Source: Dactylosporangium fulvum (GTDB lineage Bacteria > Actinomycetota > Actinomycetes > Mycobacteriales > Micromonosporaceae). Taken from it: DNA of 64,000 nt. The position numbers and the translations under genes were made by a program. The notes beneath the pieces were generated by a model. That model was given only the letters and a program-made list of their open reading frames with translations, did no database searches and was not told the DNA's origin. Location of the stretch: the NCBI RefSeq assembly GCF_025137375.1, contig NZ_CP073720.1:1326501-1390500 (forward strand), read 5' to 3'. This document shows positions 36,317 to 45,943 of this stretch, piece by piece; position 1 is the first letter of the stretch; every line of letters begins with the position of its first letter.

Positions 36317-37066
36317 ATGGTAGACGCGATATTGGGCCTGGTGGCTGCGCCGGGCGTGCTCTACGCAGTGGTCCTGGTGCTCCTCACCCTTGACGCGTTC
36401 ATCCCGGTCGTGCCTGCCCAGGCGCTCATGATCGGTGGAGGCATTCTCTCCGCGACCGGCCATGTCGAGCTCGTGCTCCTCGTCGCAGCCGGCGCCGTCG
36501 GTGTCGTCGCCGGCGACCTGCTCGCCTTCCTGGTCGGCCGGCGCCTGGCCCACCGCGACTCCACGCGGCTCGCCCGGCGCAAGCCCCGGGCGATCACGCT
36601 CCGCCTGACCGAGGCGATGCGCAAGCACGTCTTCCTTGCCGTGCTGTTCTGCCGGTTCGTGCCCGCCGGTCGCATGATCACCGCTGTGTACGCGGGCCGC
36701 AGCGGTGTGTCGACCCGCCGTTTCGCGACGTACGACGTGGTCGCGGCGACGCTCTGGGCCTCCTACGGTGCGCTGCTCGGCCACTTCGGCGGCGAGGCGA
36801 TCGCCGACTCGTCGTGGCTCCCGCTGGCCCTGGTCGTCGCCGCCGCCCTGCTGTTCATGGCCGGTGCTCCGCTGCTCGGCCTGATCGGCAAGCTGCGCCG
36901 CCGCGCGGTCGCTGTCGCTCCGGCCCAACTCCGCCGCCGCAGCGCGGTGGAGACCCTGGCGGCTGCTGAGCCGCTGGCCGCGATCGAGGTGATGGTGGCC
37001 GCCGAGGCCGTCGCGGCCGCCGAGTCCGTGGTGGTCGGCGTCAACGGCCTCCAGGCCACCGCTTAG
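36317..37066 (+). CDS. DedA/SNARE-associated family membrane protein
   Basis: The 249-residue protein has the DedA fold. PVVPAQALMIGGGIL lies near the N-terminus and GDLLAFLVGRRLAHR in the middle. The conserved FCRFVPAGRMITAVYAG follows, with several membrane helices, and then the low-complexity Ala/Glu-rich tail. DedA proteins are linked to lipid-carrier flipping and membrane homeostasis. ATG 36317 has only a weak upstream site. A long terminator hairpin follows at 37096-37137. Confidence 0.9.
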   Translation: MVDAILGLVAAPGVLYAVVLVLLTLDAFIPVVPAQALMIGGGILSATGHVELVLLVAAGAVGVVAGDLLAFLVGRRLAHRDSTRLARRKPRAITLRLTEAMRKHVFLAVLFCRFVPAGRMITAVYAGRSGVSTRRFATYDVVAATLWASYGALLGHFGGEAIADSSWLPLALVVAAALLFMAGAPLLGLIGKLRRRAVAVAPAQLRRRSAVETLAAAEPLAAIEVMVAAEAVAAAESVVVGVNGLQATA

Positions 37067-37095
37067 TTCTCCTTCGTTTGTCGGACCTTGGAAAC

Positions 37096-37137
37096 AGTCA
37101 GGGGCGCGGCCCGGAAGCCCGGGTCGCGCCCCTGACT
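37096..37137. terminator. Bidirectional terminator between convergent genes
   Basis: AGTCAGGGGCGCG (37096-37108) and CGCGCCCCTGACT (37125-37137) form a perfect 13-bp stem. It lies between the DedA-type gene and the convergent beta-helix lipoprotein gene. Confidence 0.85.
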
Positions 37138-37153
37138 GATGGTCCCGTCTGGC

Positions 37154-38335
37154 TTACCTGTTGATCTGCTGACCGTTGTCGTTCCAGGTGTTGTTGCTCC
37201 ACTCGGGCAGCGTCGACGCCTGCATGGCCTGGGGGCCGTAGTAGCCGCCCTTGGGCCAGAAGCCACCACCGGAGGCCCGCATGAACTTGTTGTTCGTGAC
37301 CTTGCCGTTGGTGATCTTGTAGTTGGCGTCGTACCAGTAGAAGGAGTATCCGCCGCCGTTCATCAGGTTGCTGTCGACGACCACGTCGCTGATCGGGCCG
37401 AGGTCGGCCTTGAGCAGGATGCAGGACGTCTGGGTGTGCTGGTTCTCCAGCCGGTTGTGCAGAATGCGGATGTACTTCGCGTTGGTCGACTGGATCACGT
37501 CGTTGTGCTGGGACGAGCCGGTCCCCTTGGGGTCGTGGAGCCAGGAGTCCTGGACCGTGCCGCGGCCGTCGATGCGGAGGATGTCACCGGAGCCGTGGGC
37601 GTTGACCCGCAGAAGGGTGAAACCGGTCCGCCCGATGAGGGCGATACCACCGGCCGACGCGTCCTTGCCCTGGCCGTCGATCTCCGTGTCCTCGATGCGG
37701 AGGTTGGCGTCGTCGGCCGTGGCCGTGACGGCCTGGACGTTGGCGACGCGGATCCGGCTGTTGCGGATCGTCACGTTCTTCGCCTTGATCTCCAAGTGGC
37801 CGTTGATGTCCTTGCCGTCGATGACGGTGCCGTTGACCGTGATCGTCATCGGGCCCGTGTACGGCGTGAGGGTGACCTTCTTGCGCGTGTCGCCGGGCAG
37901 GCCCTGCGGGTAGCCGGTGTTGTGCGCGGCCGGGAAGCCGGCCACGGTGTACGTGGGGTTGCCGCCGCCGGCCGGCTTCGTCGGCGTGGTGCTCTTCGTC
38001 GGCGAGGGGGATGCCGAGCCGGAGGGTGAGCCGGAGGGTGAGGCCGAGGTGACCGGGGCAACCGAAGGGCCACCCAGACCGGCGGAGGCGGACGGATCTG
38101 CGCCCGTGCTCTCGGAGGCGCCGGGCAGCGCGCCGGTGTCGGGGAGGTTCTTGCACGCGGTCAGGCCGCCGGTGGCGAGCAGTGCCGCCGCCACGATGCC
38201 GACGCTCGTCCGGCGCAGCGCGCTGCGTCCGACGGTGGAGTGCGAAGAAACCTGGGTGGAGTGGAGCGGGGAGTCGTCGGCGGTGGGGTTGGGGAGTCCG
38301 CCGGCGAGATCGTTTGAGCTGTTGTGCGGGTTCAT
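37154..38335 (-). CDS. Secreted beta-helix lipoprotein
   Basis: The 393-residue protein has a lipoprotein-type signal with lipobox LLATGGLTAC (Cys about 51). A low-complexity Ser/Pro/Thr linker (about 60-120) follows, then a right-handed parallel beta-helix domain. Stacked strand-like repeats include NVTIRNSRIRVANVQAV, NLRIEDTEIDGQG and RILHNRLENQHTQ. Such folds occur in polysaccharide lyases and binding proteins; no catalytic residues can be assigned. ATG 38335 follows GGGAGGA. Confidence 0.88.
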   Translation of the reverse strand: MNPHNSSNDLAGGLPNPTADDSPLHSTQVSSHSTVGRSALRRTSVGIVAAALLATGGLTACKNLPDTGALPGASESTGADPSASAGLGGPSVAPVTSASPSGSPSGSASPSPTKSTTPTKPAGGGNPTYTVAGFPAAHNTGYPQGLPGDTRKKVTLTPYTGPMTITVNGTVIDGKDINGHLEIKAKNVTIRNSRIRVANVQAVTATADDANLRIEDTEIDGQGKDASAGGIALIGRTGFTLLRVNAHGSGDILRIDGRGTVQDSWLHDPKGTGSSQHNDVIQSTNAKYIRILHNRLENQHTQTSCILLKADLGPISDVVVDSNLMNGGGYSFYWYDANYKITNGKVTNNKFMRASGGGFWPKGGYYGPQAMQASTLPEWSNNTWNDNGQQINR

Positions 38336-39726
38336 GCTGTGGGAATCCTCCCGGTCAGTCGACATCCGTCAGTCGACGGCCATTGGCCTGTCGGAGCTTT
38401 TCGGCGTGAAAGTCGGTTGGGGTTCCACTCCTAACTTCAACTTCCTATGTCTGCGGGAAACGCGACTGTCCATTCCGGAAAAGACCGAAATGGACTGCGT
38501 CATGATCGGCATTTCTGCCGCCCGAGACCTTGCCGTAACCATTCCGGTCGAAAGCATGCCACGGCTCGGCGGGGGAGTGAAACCCTGAGGGCCAGATGAA
38601 CCGCTACCTTTAGCATTCTTAAGTTGCAGCTAAGAGACAGTACGACTAAGAAACCCCACGTAAACCCCGGATCGGGCAAATCGGCGTCGGCTCGGAGTGG
38701 CTCAGGTCACGCCTAGGGGTATGGTGCGGAATGACGATCTTCGCCGTCTCCGCGATGCCGTGAACCATACAGCCACGTAGCCGTTTGGCCTAGTGGTGAA
38801 GGGTGTGATCTAGTTCGCCATCGATCCGTTGCTGGCGGTTGGCCTTGTGGTTTCTTGCTATGTCCATATAAATCGGACAAGGTGGCGGGGCGAGGATTGC
38901 GCGGAAGGGCGGAAGTGGCGCACGGCGATGAGCGTCGGCGACCCGGATGCGCACCGTTTGGATGTGGTGGTAGGACGGCTCGCGCGGTGGTGCGGCAGCA
39001 CCGGTTCAGGGCCCGTGGTGCAGCGGATCGTGGAGACCTGGCGGGGCTGGCCGGCGTGGCATCCGGCCGCGCGCTTGTGCAACGGATCCCGGGGTGGCGT
39101 GGCGTCCAGCCGCGCGCTTGCGCCATGGATCCCGGGTGGCGTGGGCTAGCCGCGCGCTCGTGCAGCGGATCCCGGGGTGGTGTGGCGTCCAGCTGCGTGC
39201 TTGCGCAGCGGATCCCGGGTGGCGTGGGCTAACCGCGCGCTTGCGCAACGGAACCCGGAGCGGCGTGGGCCGGCGGTGCGGTGGCGCAATGGATTCCGGT
39301 GCCGGGCCGTGTCCAATCATGCTGTGGTGCAACGGATCGCGGTGGTGAAGGACCGGCCGGAGTGACTGCCGGGATGCGTCTCCGGCCGTCCCGCCATCGG
39401 AATCCGCCGCATCGCCACCCGGCCGGACATGCCGGTGGAGCGTCAGTGGGCGGCGCATTGGCCATGTGGTGCGACGGATTCGGTCGTGAGGATCGTTGCG
39501 CGGCTCGCTGGAACAGTTCTCGCAGGTACGCCGCAAGGCCGAATACGTGAAGGCCGTACGGCGGCGTTGAAGATCGCCGATGTGGCCTGCGTGGCGGTTG
39601 AAGAACCGGCCGGTGATCGCGCGACACCGCGGGTCCTGAGCGCTGCGGAAATGTGGGCCCGCAGGGTGCGAAATGCGAATTCTGCCAGGCCGTGAAACGG
39701 GTCGCGGCGGTAGCGAAGTTTGTCGA
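38336..39726. other. 1.4-kb region with no convincing gene
   Basis: The first 300 bp are upstream of the beta-helix gene and include a direct repeat GTCAGTCGAC at about 38356 and 38370, and an A/T-richer stretch near 38600-38680 that may hold promoters. The rest is dominated by the diverged repeats at about 39017-39490. Open frames here follow the repeats and carry no domain. Confidence 0.5.
39067..39272. repeat. Alternating 43/40-bp tandem repeats
   Basis: Units start with CCGCGCGCTTGTGC-like words at 39067, 39110, 39150, 39193 and 39233 and contain CGGATCCCGGG(G)TGGCGTGG. Successive lengths are 43, 40, 43 and 40 bp, so the true period is an 83-bp pair. Related words (GTGCAACGGAT or GTGCGACGGAT) recur singly at about 39018, 39326 and 39472. 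Confidence 0.75.
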
Positions 39727-40008
39727 TTATCCGCGAAACGGGTCGTGTTCCGTAAGGATCTTGTCGAGCCTTGCCTGGTCGACGCGGTGCACCACCGACA
39801 CGGTTTCCTGGTGGTCACGGATGCATTTGGCGAGGGTGAAGGCCGACGTAACGGTGTAGAGCAGGCCGATGCCGAGAAAAGCACGCATCCATGCGTTCAC
39901 CGGCAGATACGCGATGCCGACGCCGAGGCCGACGAGCGCCACGCCGAACGAGACGGCGGACTGCATGAAGAATGCCGATGTGGTCTTCGGCGGGACTGGA
40001 GCGGTCAT
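39727..40008 (-). CDS. YiaA/YiaB-family two-helix membrane protein
   Basis: The 93-residue protein has two close membrane helices (AFFMQSAVSFGVALVGLGVGIAYLP and AFLGIGLLYTVTSAFTLA) separated by a short VNAW turn, the YiaA/B pattern. A soluble helical tail with IRDHQETVSVVHRVDQARLDK follows. The role of the family is unknown. ATG 40008 is preferred to a start at 40059 because it begins the conserved part. Confidence 0.85.
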   Translation of the reverse strand: MTAPVPPKTTSAFFMQSAVSFGVALVGLGVGIAYLPVNAWMRAFLGIGLLYTVTSAFTLAKCIRDHQETVSVVHRVDQARLDKILTEHDPFRG

Positions 40009-40059
40009 GAACAGAGTCTCGGCGACCCGTGCGCGGCTCGCCTGAGTACACCTACTCAA

Positions 40060-40995
40060 TCAGTGTCCGACGTGGACCCCGGGTGGGTTGTGCGCCGGGA
40101 CGGGCAGCTCGATCCTGTGCAGGCGCTCCCATGCCTCGACGACCGGGCCGGTCACGTGGGCCCGGAAGTAGTCGTTCGCGCTCAGGCGGCCGGTGACGGG
40201 CTCCTCACCCTCGGCGAGCAGGCTTGCCGGCACGAGATGGAGACCGCTCTGCACCGCGGCACTGAGCCGGCGGTGACCGTCGATGACGAAATAGTCGGGG
40301 CCGGAGTGCCCGATGGTCAGCGGCTCCATCGTCTCGGGCGTGTCCACCTCGCCCGTCGGCGCAGGGAACTCGATCTCGCGGGTCGGGTACACCCGCATGG
40401 GGTCGAGCAGGAGCAGCGGCGGCTTCTCGCGCAGGATGTCGGCGCCGAGCCGGCCCTCGAACGCCGCCTGCACCAGGTCGACGATCTCGCCGGGCCGCGC
40501 CCGGGTGCTGTCGCACACCAGGTCGTAGTTGCGCAGACGGTACTTGTCCGCGCCGTACCGCGTCAGGAAGCGCATCCGCTCGCTCTCGCTGCGGCTGCGG
40601 AGGTTGGTCTTCGCCTCTTCGAGCGACGAGTAGTTTTCCACCTCGCTGTGCGGGCGGGCCAGCACCCGGCGGGCCGCCTCGTTCGGCTCGGTGATGAGGT
40701 GCACCTTGAACGCCTCGTGGAAGAAGAACCACGCCAGGCGGCTGTCGACGATGAGCTGCTCGCCGGACTTCGCGATGTCACTCTGCAACTGGTCGACCGC
40801 GCTGTCGATGGCGTCGTCGAGCTCGGCGTGCAGGTTGAGCTGCAGGGTGGTCATGCCCCGCCGCTGGGCCATCTCCCGGTACATGTCGCCGACGCTGATC
40901 CGGCGCAGATTGAGTCGGCTGGCCAGCTCGACCGAGACCGTGCTCTTGCCGCTGCCCAGGTCGCCGTTGATGACCACGGACCGGTGATTGCTCAT
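40060..40995 (-). CDS. Cytidylate-kinase-like P-loop domain fused to a ParB-like domain
   Basis: The 311-residue protein has an N-terminal kinase-like domain (about residues 1-190) with Walker A INGDLGSGKST. ISVGDMYREMAQRRG is typical of CMP-kinase-like AAA proteins. The C-terminal part (about 200-290) has the ParB/Srx-like signature DYFVIDGHRRLSAAV, preceded by a substrate-entry strand pair (DPMRVYPTREIEF). DGHRR is the nucleotide-binding G-H-R-R box of ParB-like domains. The combination suggests a nucleotide-dependent modifier; function unknown. ATG 40995 has GTAGAGAG upstream. Confidence 0.85.
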   Translation of the reverse strand: MSNHRSVVINGDLGSGKSTVSVELASRLNLRRISVGDMYREMAQRRGMTTLQLNLHAELDDAIDSAVDQLQSDIAKSGEQLIVDSRLAWFFFHEAFKVHLITEPNEAARRVLARPHSEVENYSSLEEAKTNLRSRSESERMRFLTRYGADKYRLRNYDLVCDSTRARPGEIVDLVQAAFEGRLGADILREKPPLLLLDPMRVYPTREIEFPAPTGEVDTPETMEPLTIGHSGPDYFVIDGHRRLSAAVQSGLHLVPASLLAEGEEPVTGRLSANDYFRAHVTGPVVEAWERLHRIELPVPAHNPPGVHVGH

Positions 40996-41465
40996 GTGCA
41001 ACTCTCTACGTAGTGGGGCCCTGACCATGAGCTACGCCCACCCGGGCCAGTCCAGGGCTGGAGCCTAACACGCCCTGGTTATGCCCCTTTCCGAATGCAA
41101 GCCCGGCAAACCAAGCGCTGATCTTGCTGCGATGATTCCGCATTGTACTGAAATATGCAGGTCAAACGGACAGCACAAATGCAAGATCAACGGGGCGGCG
41201 GTCAGCGGGCCGGGCGGGACGGCACGGCCGGAGTCACACGGGAGAGTGGCGCGCGACGCCCCAGGCGGCCCGCCCGGGGCGCATCGCGCTCAGGTGGTAG
41301 GAAAACTTGGCCCATAGCCCCAGTTTTCCTACCACCTGGCGGCGCGCAGTTGGCCGGGAGCGGAGCGGGCCGGGAGCAATCGCCGTTCCGCGACACGGTG
41401 TAATCGTGCCGAAACATCGGGATGGAAACATCCGGCCACCACCGCCCGGACGGGAGGTCCATCGT
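40996..41465. other. Divergent region between the kinase-ParB gene and urease
   Basis: This 470-bp spacer must hold promoters of both units. It contains the long palindrome at 41291-41338 and A/T-richer DNA at 41080-41190. I see no small gene with a credible start. Confidence 0.5.
41291..41338. repeat. Perfect 17-bp palindrome upstream of ureA
   Basis: CAGGTGGTAGGAAAACT (41291-41307) and AGTTTTCCTACCACCTG (41322-41338) are perfect reverse complements around a 14-nt loop, 128 bp before ureA. It could be a regulator site, a leader hairpin or a small mobile palindrome. Confidence 0.7.
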
Positions 41466-41768
41466 TTGTTCCTGACCCGCCATGAGCAGGAGCGCCTGTT
41501 GATCCACGTCGCCGCCGACGTGGCCCAGCGCCGCAAGGATCGCGGGCTCAAACTCAACTATCCCGAGGCCGTCGCCATCATCACCGCGTTTCTGCTCGAA
41601 GGTGCGCGCGACGGACGGACCGTGGTCGACCTGATGGAGGCCGGCCGGCATGTGCTCGGCCGCGACGACGTGCAGGAGGGCGTGCCCGAGATGCTGGTGG
41701 AGGTACAGGTCGAAGCCACCTTCCCGGACGGCACCAAGCTGGTGACCGTCCACCACCCGATCCCGTGA
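41466..41768 (+). CDS. ureA: Urease gamma subunit
   Basis: The 100-residue protein has the UreA form: [36 protein letters not shown] at its start, then [19 protein letters not shown] and a terminal [11 protein letters not shown]. It is the small structural subunit of the nickel urease. TTG 41466 is chosen because it gives the normal length and GGGAGG lies about 9 nt upstream. ureB overlaps its end by 4 bp. Confidence 0.97.
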   Translation: MFLTRHEQERLLIHVAADVAQRRKDRGLKLNYPEAVAIITAFLLEGARDGRTVVDLMEAGRHVLGRDDVQEGVPEMLVEVQVEATFPDGTKLVTVHHPIP

Positions 41769-42070
41769 TCCCCGGCGAGATCGTCCCGGGCGACGGGCCG
41801 GTGGTCATCAACGAAGGGCGGCCGGAGCTGCGGCTGGCGGTCGACAACACGGGGGACCGCCCGGTGCAGGTCGGCTCCCACTACCACTTCGCCGAGGCCA
41901 ACGACGCCCTCGAGTTCGACCGTGCGGCCGCTTGGGGGCACCGGCTGGCCGTGCCGGCGGGCACCTCGGTGCGGTTCGAGCCGGGAGTCGCCCGCGAGGT
42001 GGTGCTCGTCCCGCTCGGCGGCAACCGGATCGTGCCGGGCCTGCGCGGCAAGGCTGGAGGACCCCTGTGA
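41765..42070 (+). CDS. ureB: Urease beta subunit
   Basis: The 101-residue protein has the typical UreB start [18 protein letters not shown] and [30 protein letters not shown] and VPLGG near the end are also characteristic. GTG 41765 overlaps ureA and its stop overlaps the ureC start, so the structural genes are translationally coupled. Confidence 0.97.
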   Translation: MIPGEIVPGDGPVVINEGRPELRLAVDNTGDRPVQVGSHYHFAEANDALEFDRAAAWGHRLAVPAGTSVRFEPGVAREVVLVPLGGNRIVPGLRGKAGGPL

Positions 42071-43776
42071 CGGAGCTCGACCGGCGGAGGTATGCGACGC
42101 TCTTCGGCCCGACGACCGGCGACCGGGTGCGGCTGGCCGACACCGACCTGTTCATCGAGATCGAGCAGGACCACTGCGTCGGCGGCGACGAGGCCGTCTT
42201 CGGCGGCGGCAAGGTGATCCGCGAGTCGATGGGCCAGTCGCGGGCGACCCGCGCCGAGGGCACCCCCGACACGGTCATCACCGGCGCGATCGTCCTCGAC
42301 CATTGGGGCATCGTGAAAGCCGACGTCGGCATCCGCGACGGACGGATCGTCGGGATCGGCCGTGCCGGTAACCCCGACACCATGGACGGCGTCGACCCGG
42401 CGCTTGTGATCGGGCCGTCCACGGAGATCATCGCCGGGAACGGCCGGATCCTCACCGCCGGTGCGATCGACTGTCACGTACACCTCATCGCACCGCTGAT
42501 CCTCGAAGAGGCGCTCGCCAGCGGGATCACCACGATCGTCGGCGGCGGCACCGGGCCGGCCGAGGGCAGCAAGGCGACGACCGTCACCCCGGGCGCGTGG
42601 CACCTGGCCCGGATGTTCGAGGCGCTGGATCCGTGGCCGGTCAACGTGCTGCTGCTCGGCAAGGGCAACACGGTCTCGGCCGAGGCGATGTGGGAGCAGT
42701 TGCGCGGCGGGGCCGGCGGCTTCAAGCTGCACGAGGACTGGGGCACCACGCCCGCGGCGATCGACGCCTGCCTGCGGGTCGCCGACGAGTCCGGCGTGCA
42801 GGTGAACATCCACACCGACACGCTCAACGAGGCCGGTTTCGTCGAGGAGACCCTGCGGGCGATCGCCGGGCGGTCGATCCACGCGTACCACACCGAGGGT
42901 GCCGGCGGCGGGCACGCGCCCGACATCATCACGGTCGCCTCGCACCCGAACGTGCTGCCGTCGTCGACGAACCCGACCCGGCCGTACACCCGCAACACCC
43001 TCAGCGAGCACCTCGACATGCTCATCGTCTGCCACCATCTGAATCCGAGCGTGCCCGAGGACCTCGCGTTCGCGGAGAGCCGGATCCGGCCGTCGACGAT
43101 GGCCGCCGAGGATCTGCTGCACGACCTGGGCGCCATCTCGATCATCGGCTCCGACTCGCAGGCGATGGGCCGGGTCGGCGAGGTTGTCCTGCGCACCTGG
43201 CAGACCGCGCACGTGATGAAGCGGCGGCGGGGTTCCCTGCCGGGTGACGGGCGGGCCGACAACGAGCGCGCCAAGCGGTACGTCGCCAAGTACACGATCT
43301 GCCCCGCCGTCGCGAGCGGCATCGACCACGAGGTCGGTTCGGTGGCGGTCGGCAAGCTCGCCGACCTCGTGCTGTGGGACCCGGCGTTCTTCGGTGTCCG
43401 GCCGCACGTCGTCGTGAAGGGCGGCGCGATCGCCTGGGGCGCCATGGGCGACGCGAACGCCTCGATCCCGACCCCGCAGCCGATCCTGTCCCGCCCGATG
43501 TTCGGCGCCTACGGTGCCGTGGCCCCGGCGACCAGTCTGGCGTTCGTCGCGCAGGCCGCGATCGACGACGGGCTCGCCGACCGGCTGCCGGTCCGCCGGA
43601 GGCTCGCCGCGGTCGCCGACACCCGCGGCCGGGGCAAGGCCGACCTGCCCCACAACGACGCGCTGCCCAGGATCGAGGTCGAGCCGGACACGTTCACGGT
43701 GCGGATCGACGGCGAGGTGGTCGAGCCGGATCCGGTCACCGAGTTGCCGATGGCCCAGCGGTACTTCCTGTTCTGA
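42067..43776 (+). CDS. ureC: Urease alpha (catalytic) subunit
   Basis: The 569-residue catalytic subunit has all active-site elements. The nickel His pair is in DCHVHLIAP, and the carbamylated Lys is in [10 protein letters not shown]. Further His residues are in [10 protein letters not shown] and [11 protein letters not shown]. The mobile flap reads [21 protein letters not shown], and the Asp ligand is in GSDSQAMGR. It hydrolyses urea to ammonia and carbamate. GTG 42067 overlaps the ureB stop by 4 bp. Confidence 0.98.
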   Translation: MTELDRRRYATLFGPTTGDRVRLADTDLFIEIEQDHCVGGDEAVFGGGKVIRESMGQSRATRAEGTPDTVITGAIVLDHWGIVKADVGIRDGRIVGIGRAGNPDTMDGVDPALVIGPSTEIIAGNGRILTAGAIDCHVHLIAPLILEEALASGITTIVGGGTGPAEGSKATTVTPGAWHLARMFEALDPWPVNVLLLGKGNTVSAEAMWEQLRGGAGGFKLHEDWGTTPAAIDACLRVADESGVQVNIHTDTLNEAGFVEETLRAIAGRSIHAYHTEGAGGGHAPDIITVASHPNVLPSSTNPTRPYTRNTLSEHLDMLIVCHHLNPSVPEDLAFAESRIRPSTMAAEDLLHDLGAISIIGSDSQAMGRVGEVVLRTWQTAHVMKRRRGSLPGDGRADNERAKRYVAKYTICPAVASGIDHEVGSVAVGKLADLVLWDPAFFGVRPHVVVKGGAIAWGAMGDANASIPTPQPILSRPMFGAYGAVAPATSLAFVAQAAIDDGLADRLPVRRRLAAVADTRGRGKADLPHNDALPRIEVEPDTFTVRIDGEVVEPDPVTELPMAQRYFLF

Positions 43777-43784
43777 ACCCGACC

Positions 43785-44444
43785 GTGCGCGCATTCACCC
43801 AGCTGCTGATCCTGGCCGACGGCCGGTTCCCGTCGGGCGGGCACGCGCACTCGGGCGGGCTCGAGGCGGCCGTCCACCACGGGCGGGTGCGCGACCTCGC
43901 CGATCTGCGGGCGTTTCTCACCGGGCGGCTGCGCACCGCGGGCCTCGTCGCGGGCGCGTTCGCGGCCGCCGCCTGCGCACGACCGTCCACGATGGACGAA
44001 TTGGAGGAGGAGCTCGACGCGCGCACCCCGTCGCCGGCGCTGCGGCTCGCCACCCGGCGGCAGGGCCGGTCGCTGATCCGGGCCGCACAGGTGGTCTGGC
44101 CGGGTGAGCACGTAGCCCGAGCGGCGCGGGCGAAGGTCTCTCAGCCGGTGGCGCTCGGCATCGTGGCCGACGCCGCCGGGCTCGTCCCGGGCGAGGCCGC
44201 GCTGATCAGCATGTACAACTCGATCTCGGGCCCGGCGAGCGCGGCTGTGCGGCTCCTCGGGCTGGACCCGTACCAGGTCCACGGGATGCTCGCCGCGCTC
44301 GGGGACGAATGCGACGAGACGGCCCGCGAGGCCGCAGCGTTCACGCGTGGACCCGCGGCGGACCTGCCGGCGGCATCGTCGCCGCTGCTGGACGTGTCCG
44401 CCGAGGACCACGCCACATGGGAGGTAAGGCTCTTTGCCAGCTGA
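43785..44444 (+). CDS. ureF: Urease accessory protein UreF
   Basis: The 219-residue protein has the UreF start [21 protein letters not shown] and an all-helical remainder with [17 protein letters not shown] and [19 protein letters not shown]. UreF with UreD and UreG loads nickel into UreC. GTG 43785 lies 9 nt after the ureC stop. ureG overlaps its end by 11 bp. Confidence 0.93.
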   Translation: MRAFTQLLILADGRFPSGGHAHSGGLEAAVHHGRVRDLADLRAFLTGRLRTAGLVAGAFAAAACARPSTMDELEEELDARTPSPALRLATRRQGRSLIRAAQVVWPGEHVARAARAKVSQPVALGIVADAAGLVPGEAALISMYNSISGPASAAVRLLGLDPYQVHGMLAALGDECDETAREAAAFTRGPAADLPAASSPLLDVSAEDHATWEVRLFAS

Positions 44445-45099
44445 ACACGAACACACGCATCCGCATCCGCACGAGGATCCGCACGCCGCGCTGCCGAAGT
44501 CCGAGCGCGCGGTGCGGATCGGGATCGGCGGGCCGGTCGGCTCGGGCAAGACCGCGCTCGTCGCGGCGCTGTGCCGCAGCCTCTCGACCGACCTGCGGGT
44601 CGCGGTCGTCACCAACGACATCTACACCACCGAGGACGCCGACTTCCTGCTGCGCAACGGGGTTCTCCCGCCCGAGCGGATCCGCGCCGTCGAGACCGGT
44701 TGCTGCCCGCACACCGCGATCCGCGACGACATCTCCGCCAACCTCGACGCCATCGAGGAACTGGAGGAGAGCCTCGGCCCGCTCGACGTGATCCTCGTGG
44801 AGAGCGGCGGGGACAACCTCACCGCGACGTTCAGCAAGGGCCTGATCGACCAGCAGATCTTCGTCGTCGACGTGGCGGGCGGCGACAAGGTGCCCCGCAA
44901 GGGCGGCCCCGGCGTGACGAGCGCCGACCTGCTGGTCATCAACAAGACCGACCTCGCCCCGCTGGTGGGCGCGGACCTCGGGGTCATGGAGCGCGACGCG
45001 AAGGCCCGGCGCGGTGACCTGCCGACCGTGTTCCTGTCGCTGGTGGAGGACCGGACCGCCGCACCCGTGCGGGACTGGATCCGAAGCCTGGTCAAGTGA
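44434..45099 (+). CDS. ureG: Urease accessory GTPase UreG with His-rich N-terminus
   Basis: The 221-residue protein has Walker [13 protein letters not shown], the CPH metal motif in [24 protein letters not shown] and NKTDL. It delivers nickel to urease, driven by GTP hydrolysis. Residues 4-14 read [11 protein letters not shown], a nickel-binding-type stretch. No ureE is present in the operon, so this arm may replace the UreE nickel store. TTG 44434 follows GGGAGGTAAGG. Confidence 0.95.
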   Translation: MPAEHEHTHPHPHEDPHAALPKSERAVRIGIGGPVGSGKTALVAALCRSLSTDLRVAVVTNDIYTTEDADFLLRNGVLPPERIRAVETGCCPHTAIRDDISANLDAIEELEESLGPLDVILVESGGDNLTATFSKGLIDQQIFVVDVAGGDKVPRKGGPGVTSADLLVINKTDLAPLVGADLGVMERDAKARRGDLPTVFLSLVEDRTAAPVRDWIRSLVK

Positions 45100-45773
45100 G
45101 GGCCGCGGCGCGGGTGGTCGCCGCGGCCGACGGCGACCGTACGGCGCTGGTGGTGCTCAAGGGCGAGGCACCGCTGCTGCCGCGCCGTACGGGGCCGAAC
45201 GAGGTGCACTTCGTCGGCGGCGCGGCCGGCCCGCTCGGCGGCGACGAGCTGCGCATCGAGATCGAGGTCGGCGCCGGCGCGGTCCTCCACGTCCGCACGG
45301 TGGCGGCGAGCATCGCGCTGCCCGGCCGCGACGGTGCCTGGTCGCGGCTGGCGGTCCATGCCTCGGTCGCCGCGGGCGGCACGCTCGTCTGGCTGCCCGA
45401 GCCGCTGGTCGCGGCCGCCCGCTGCCGGCACCGCGCCGAGTCCACTGTGGACCTCGAGCCCGGCGCCACCCTTGTCTGGAGGGAGGAGCTGGTCCGCGGC
45501 CGCCACGGCGAGCCCTCGGGCGAGGTCGAGCTGTCCACGACCGTCCGTCGCGGTGGGCGGCCGTTCCATCGCAGCGACCTCGTGCTGGACGACAGTCCCG
45601 CCGTGCTCGGCGGCGCCCGCGTCTTCGCCACGCTGGTCACCACGAAGGAGATCGATCTCAAGATCCCCGAGATCATGCCGCTGGCCGCCGGCGGCACGCT
45701 GGTCACGGCACTCGGCCGCGAACTCGCCGAGACCCGCGCGATCACCGACCGGCTGGTTACACCGCCGCAATAG
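45096..45773 (+). CDS. ureD: Urease accessory protein UreD/UreH
   Basis: The 225-residue protein has the UreD core: [50 protein letters not shown] and [11 protein letters not shown]. It forms the UreDFG complex that feeds nickel to UreC. It is short for the family, lacking some N-terminal residues, which is common in actinobacteria. GTG 45096 overlaps the ureG stop. The guanidine riboswitch begins about 60 bp later. Confidence 0.9.
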   Translation: MRAAARVVAAADGDRTALVVLKGEAPLLPRRTGPNEVHFVGGAAGPLGGDELRIEIEVGAGAVLHVRTVAASIALPGRDGAWSRLAVHASVAAGGTLVWLPEPLVAAARCRHRAESTVDLEPGATLVWREELVRGRHGEPSGEVELSTTVRRGGRPFHRSDLVLDDSPAVLGGARVFATLVTTKEIDLKIPEIMPLAAGGTLVTALGRELAETRAITDRLVTPPQ

Positions 45774-45832
45774 TCGAGCAAAGCGGCAGTAACCGCCGGG
45801 GCGTCTACTCGCATCGACTCACCCGATGGTGA

Positions 45833-45938
45833 GGCGCGCCTAGGGTTCCGCGTCCGGCGACGGGCGGCTGGTCCGAGAGGCGCAGGCGCCCTGCGGAAGG
45901 GGGCGTTCCACGGCGGGACAAAAGCCCGGGAGACAGCC
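45833..45938 (+). promoter_or_regulatory. Guanidine-I riboswitch (ykkC type)
   Basis: The three conserved blocks of the ykkC class appear in order and spacing. These are CTAGGGTTCCG (45840-45850), GGCTGGTCCGAGAG (45866-45879) and ACGGCGGGACAAAAGCCCGG followed by GAGA (45910-45934). A variable G/C-rich stem lies between the second and third blocks. This class senses guanidine and activates downstream genes. It stands in the leader of a gene matching guanidine hydrolase, which confirms the assignment. The exact ends of the P1 stem are uncertain. Confidence 0.95.
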
Positions 45939-45943
45939 GACGC

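Noticed and set aside
38787..38803. tRNA-like D-arm words (GGCCTAGTGGTGAAGGG)
   Set aside because: No anticodon arm, T-arm or acceptor pairing follows in a cloverleaf arrangement.
39067..39272. Possible CRISPR-like array
   Set aside because: The repeats are directly adjacent with alternating length, there are no unique spacers, and no cas gene is in the window.
41881..43794. 637-codon open frame antisense to ureC
   Set aside because: It lies wholly opposite a clear urease catalytic subunit. Its composition (Arg, Asp, Gly, Val rich) is the usual shadow of high-GC coding, and no domain is visible.
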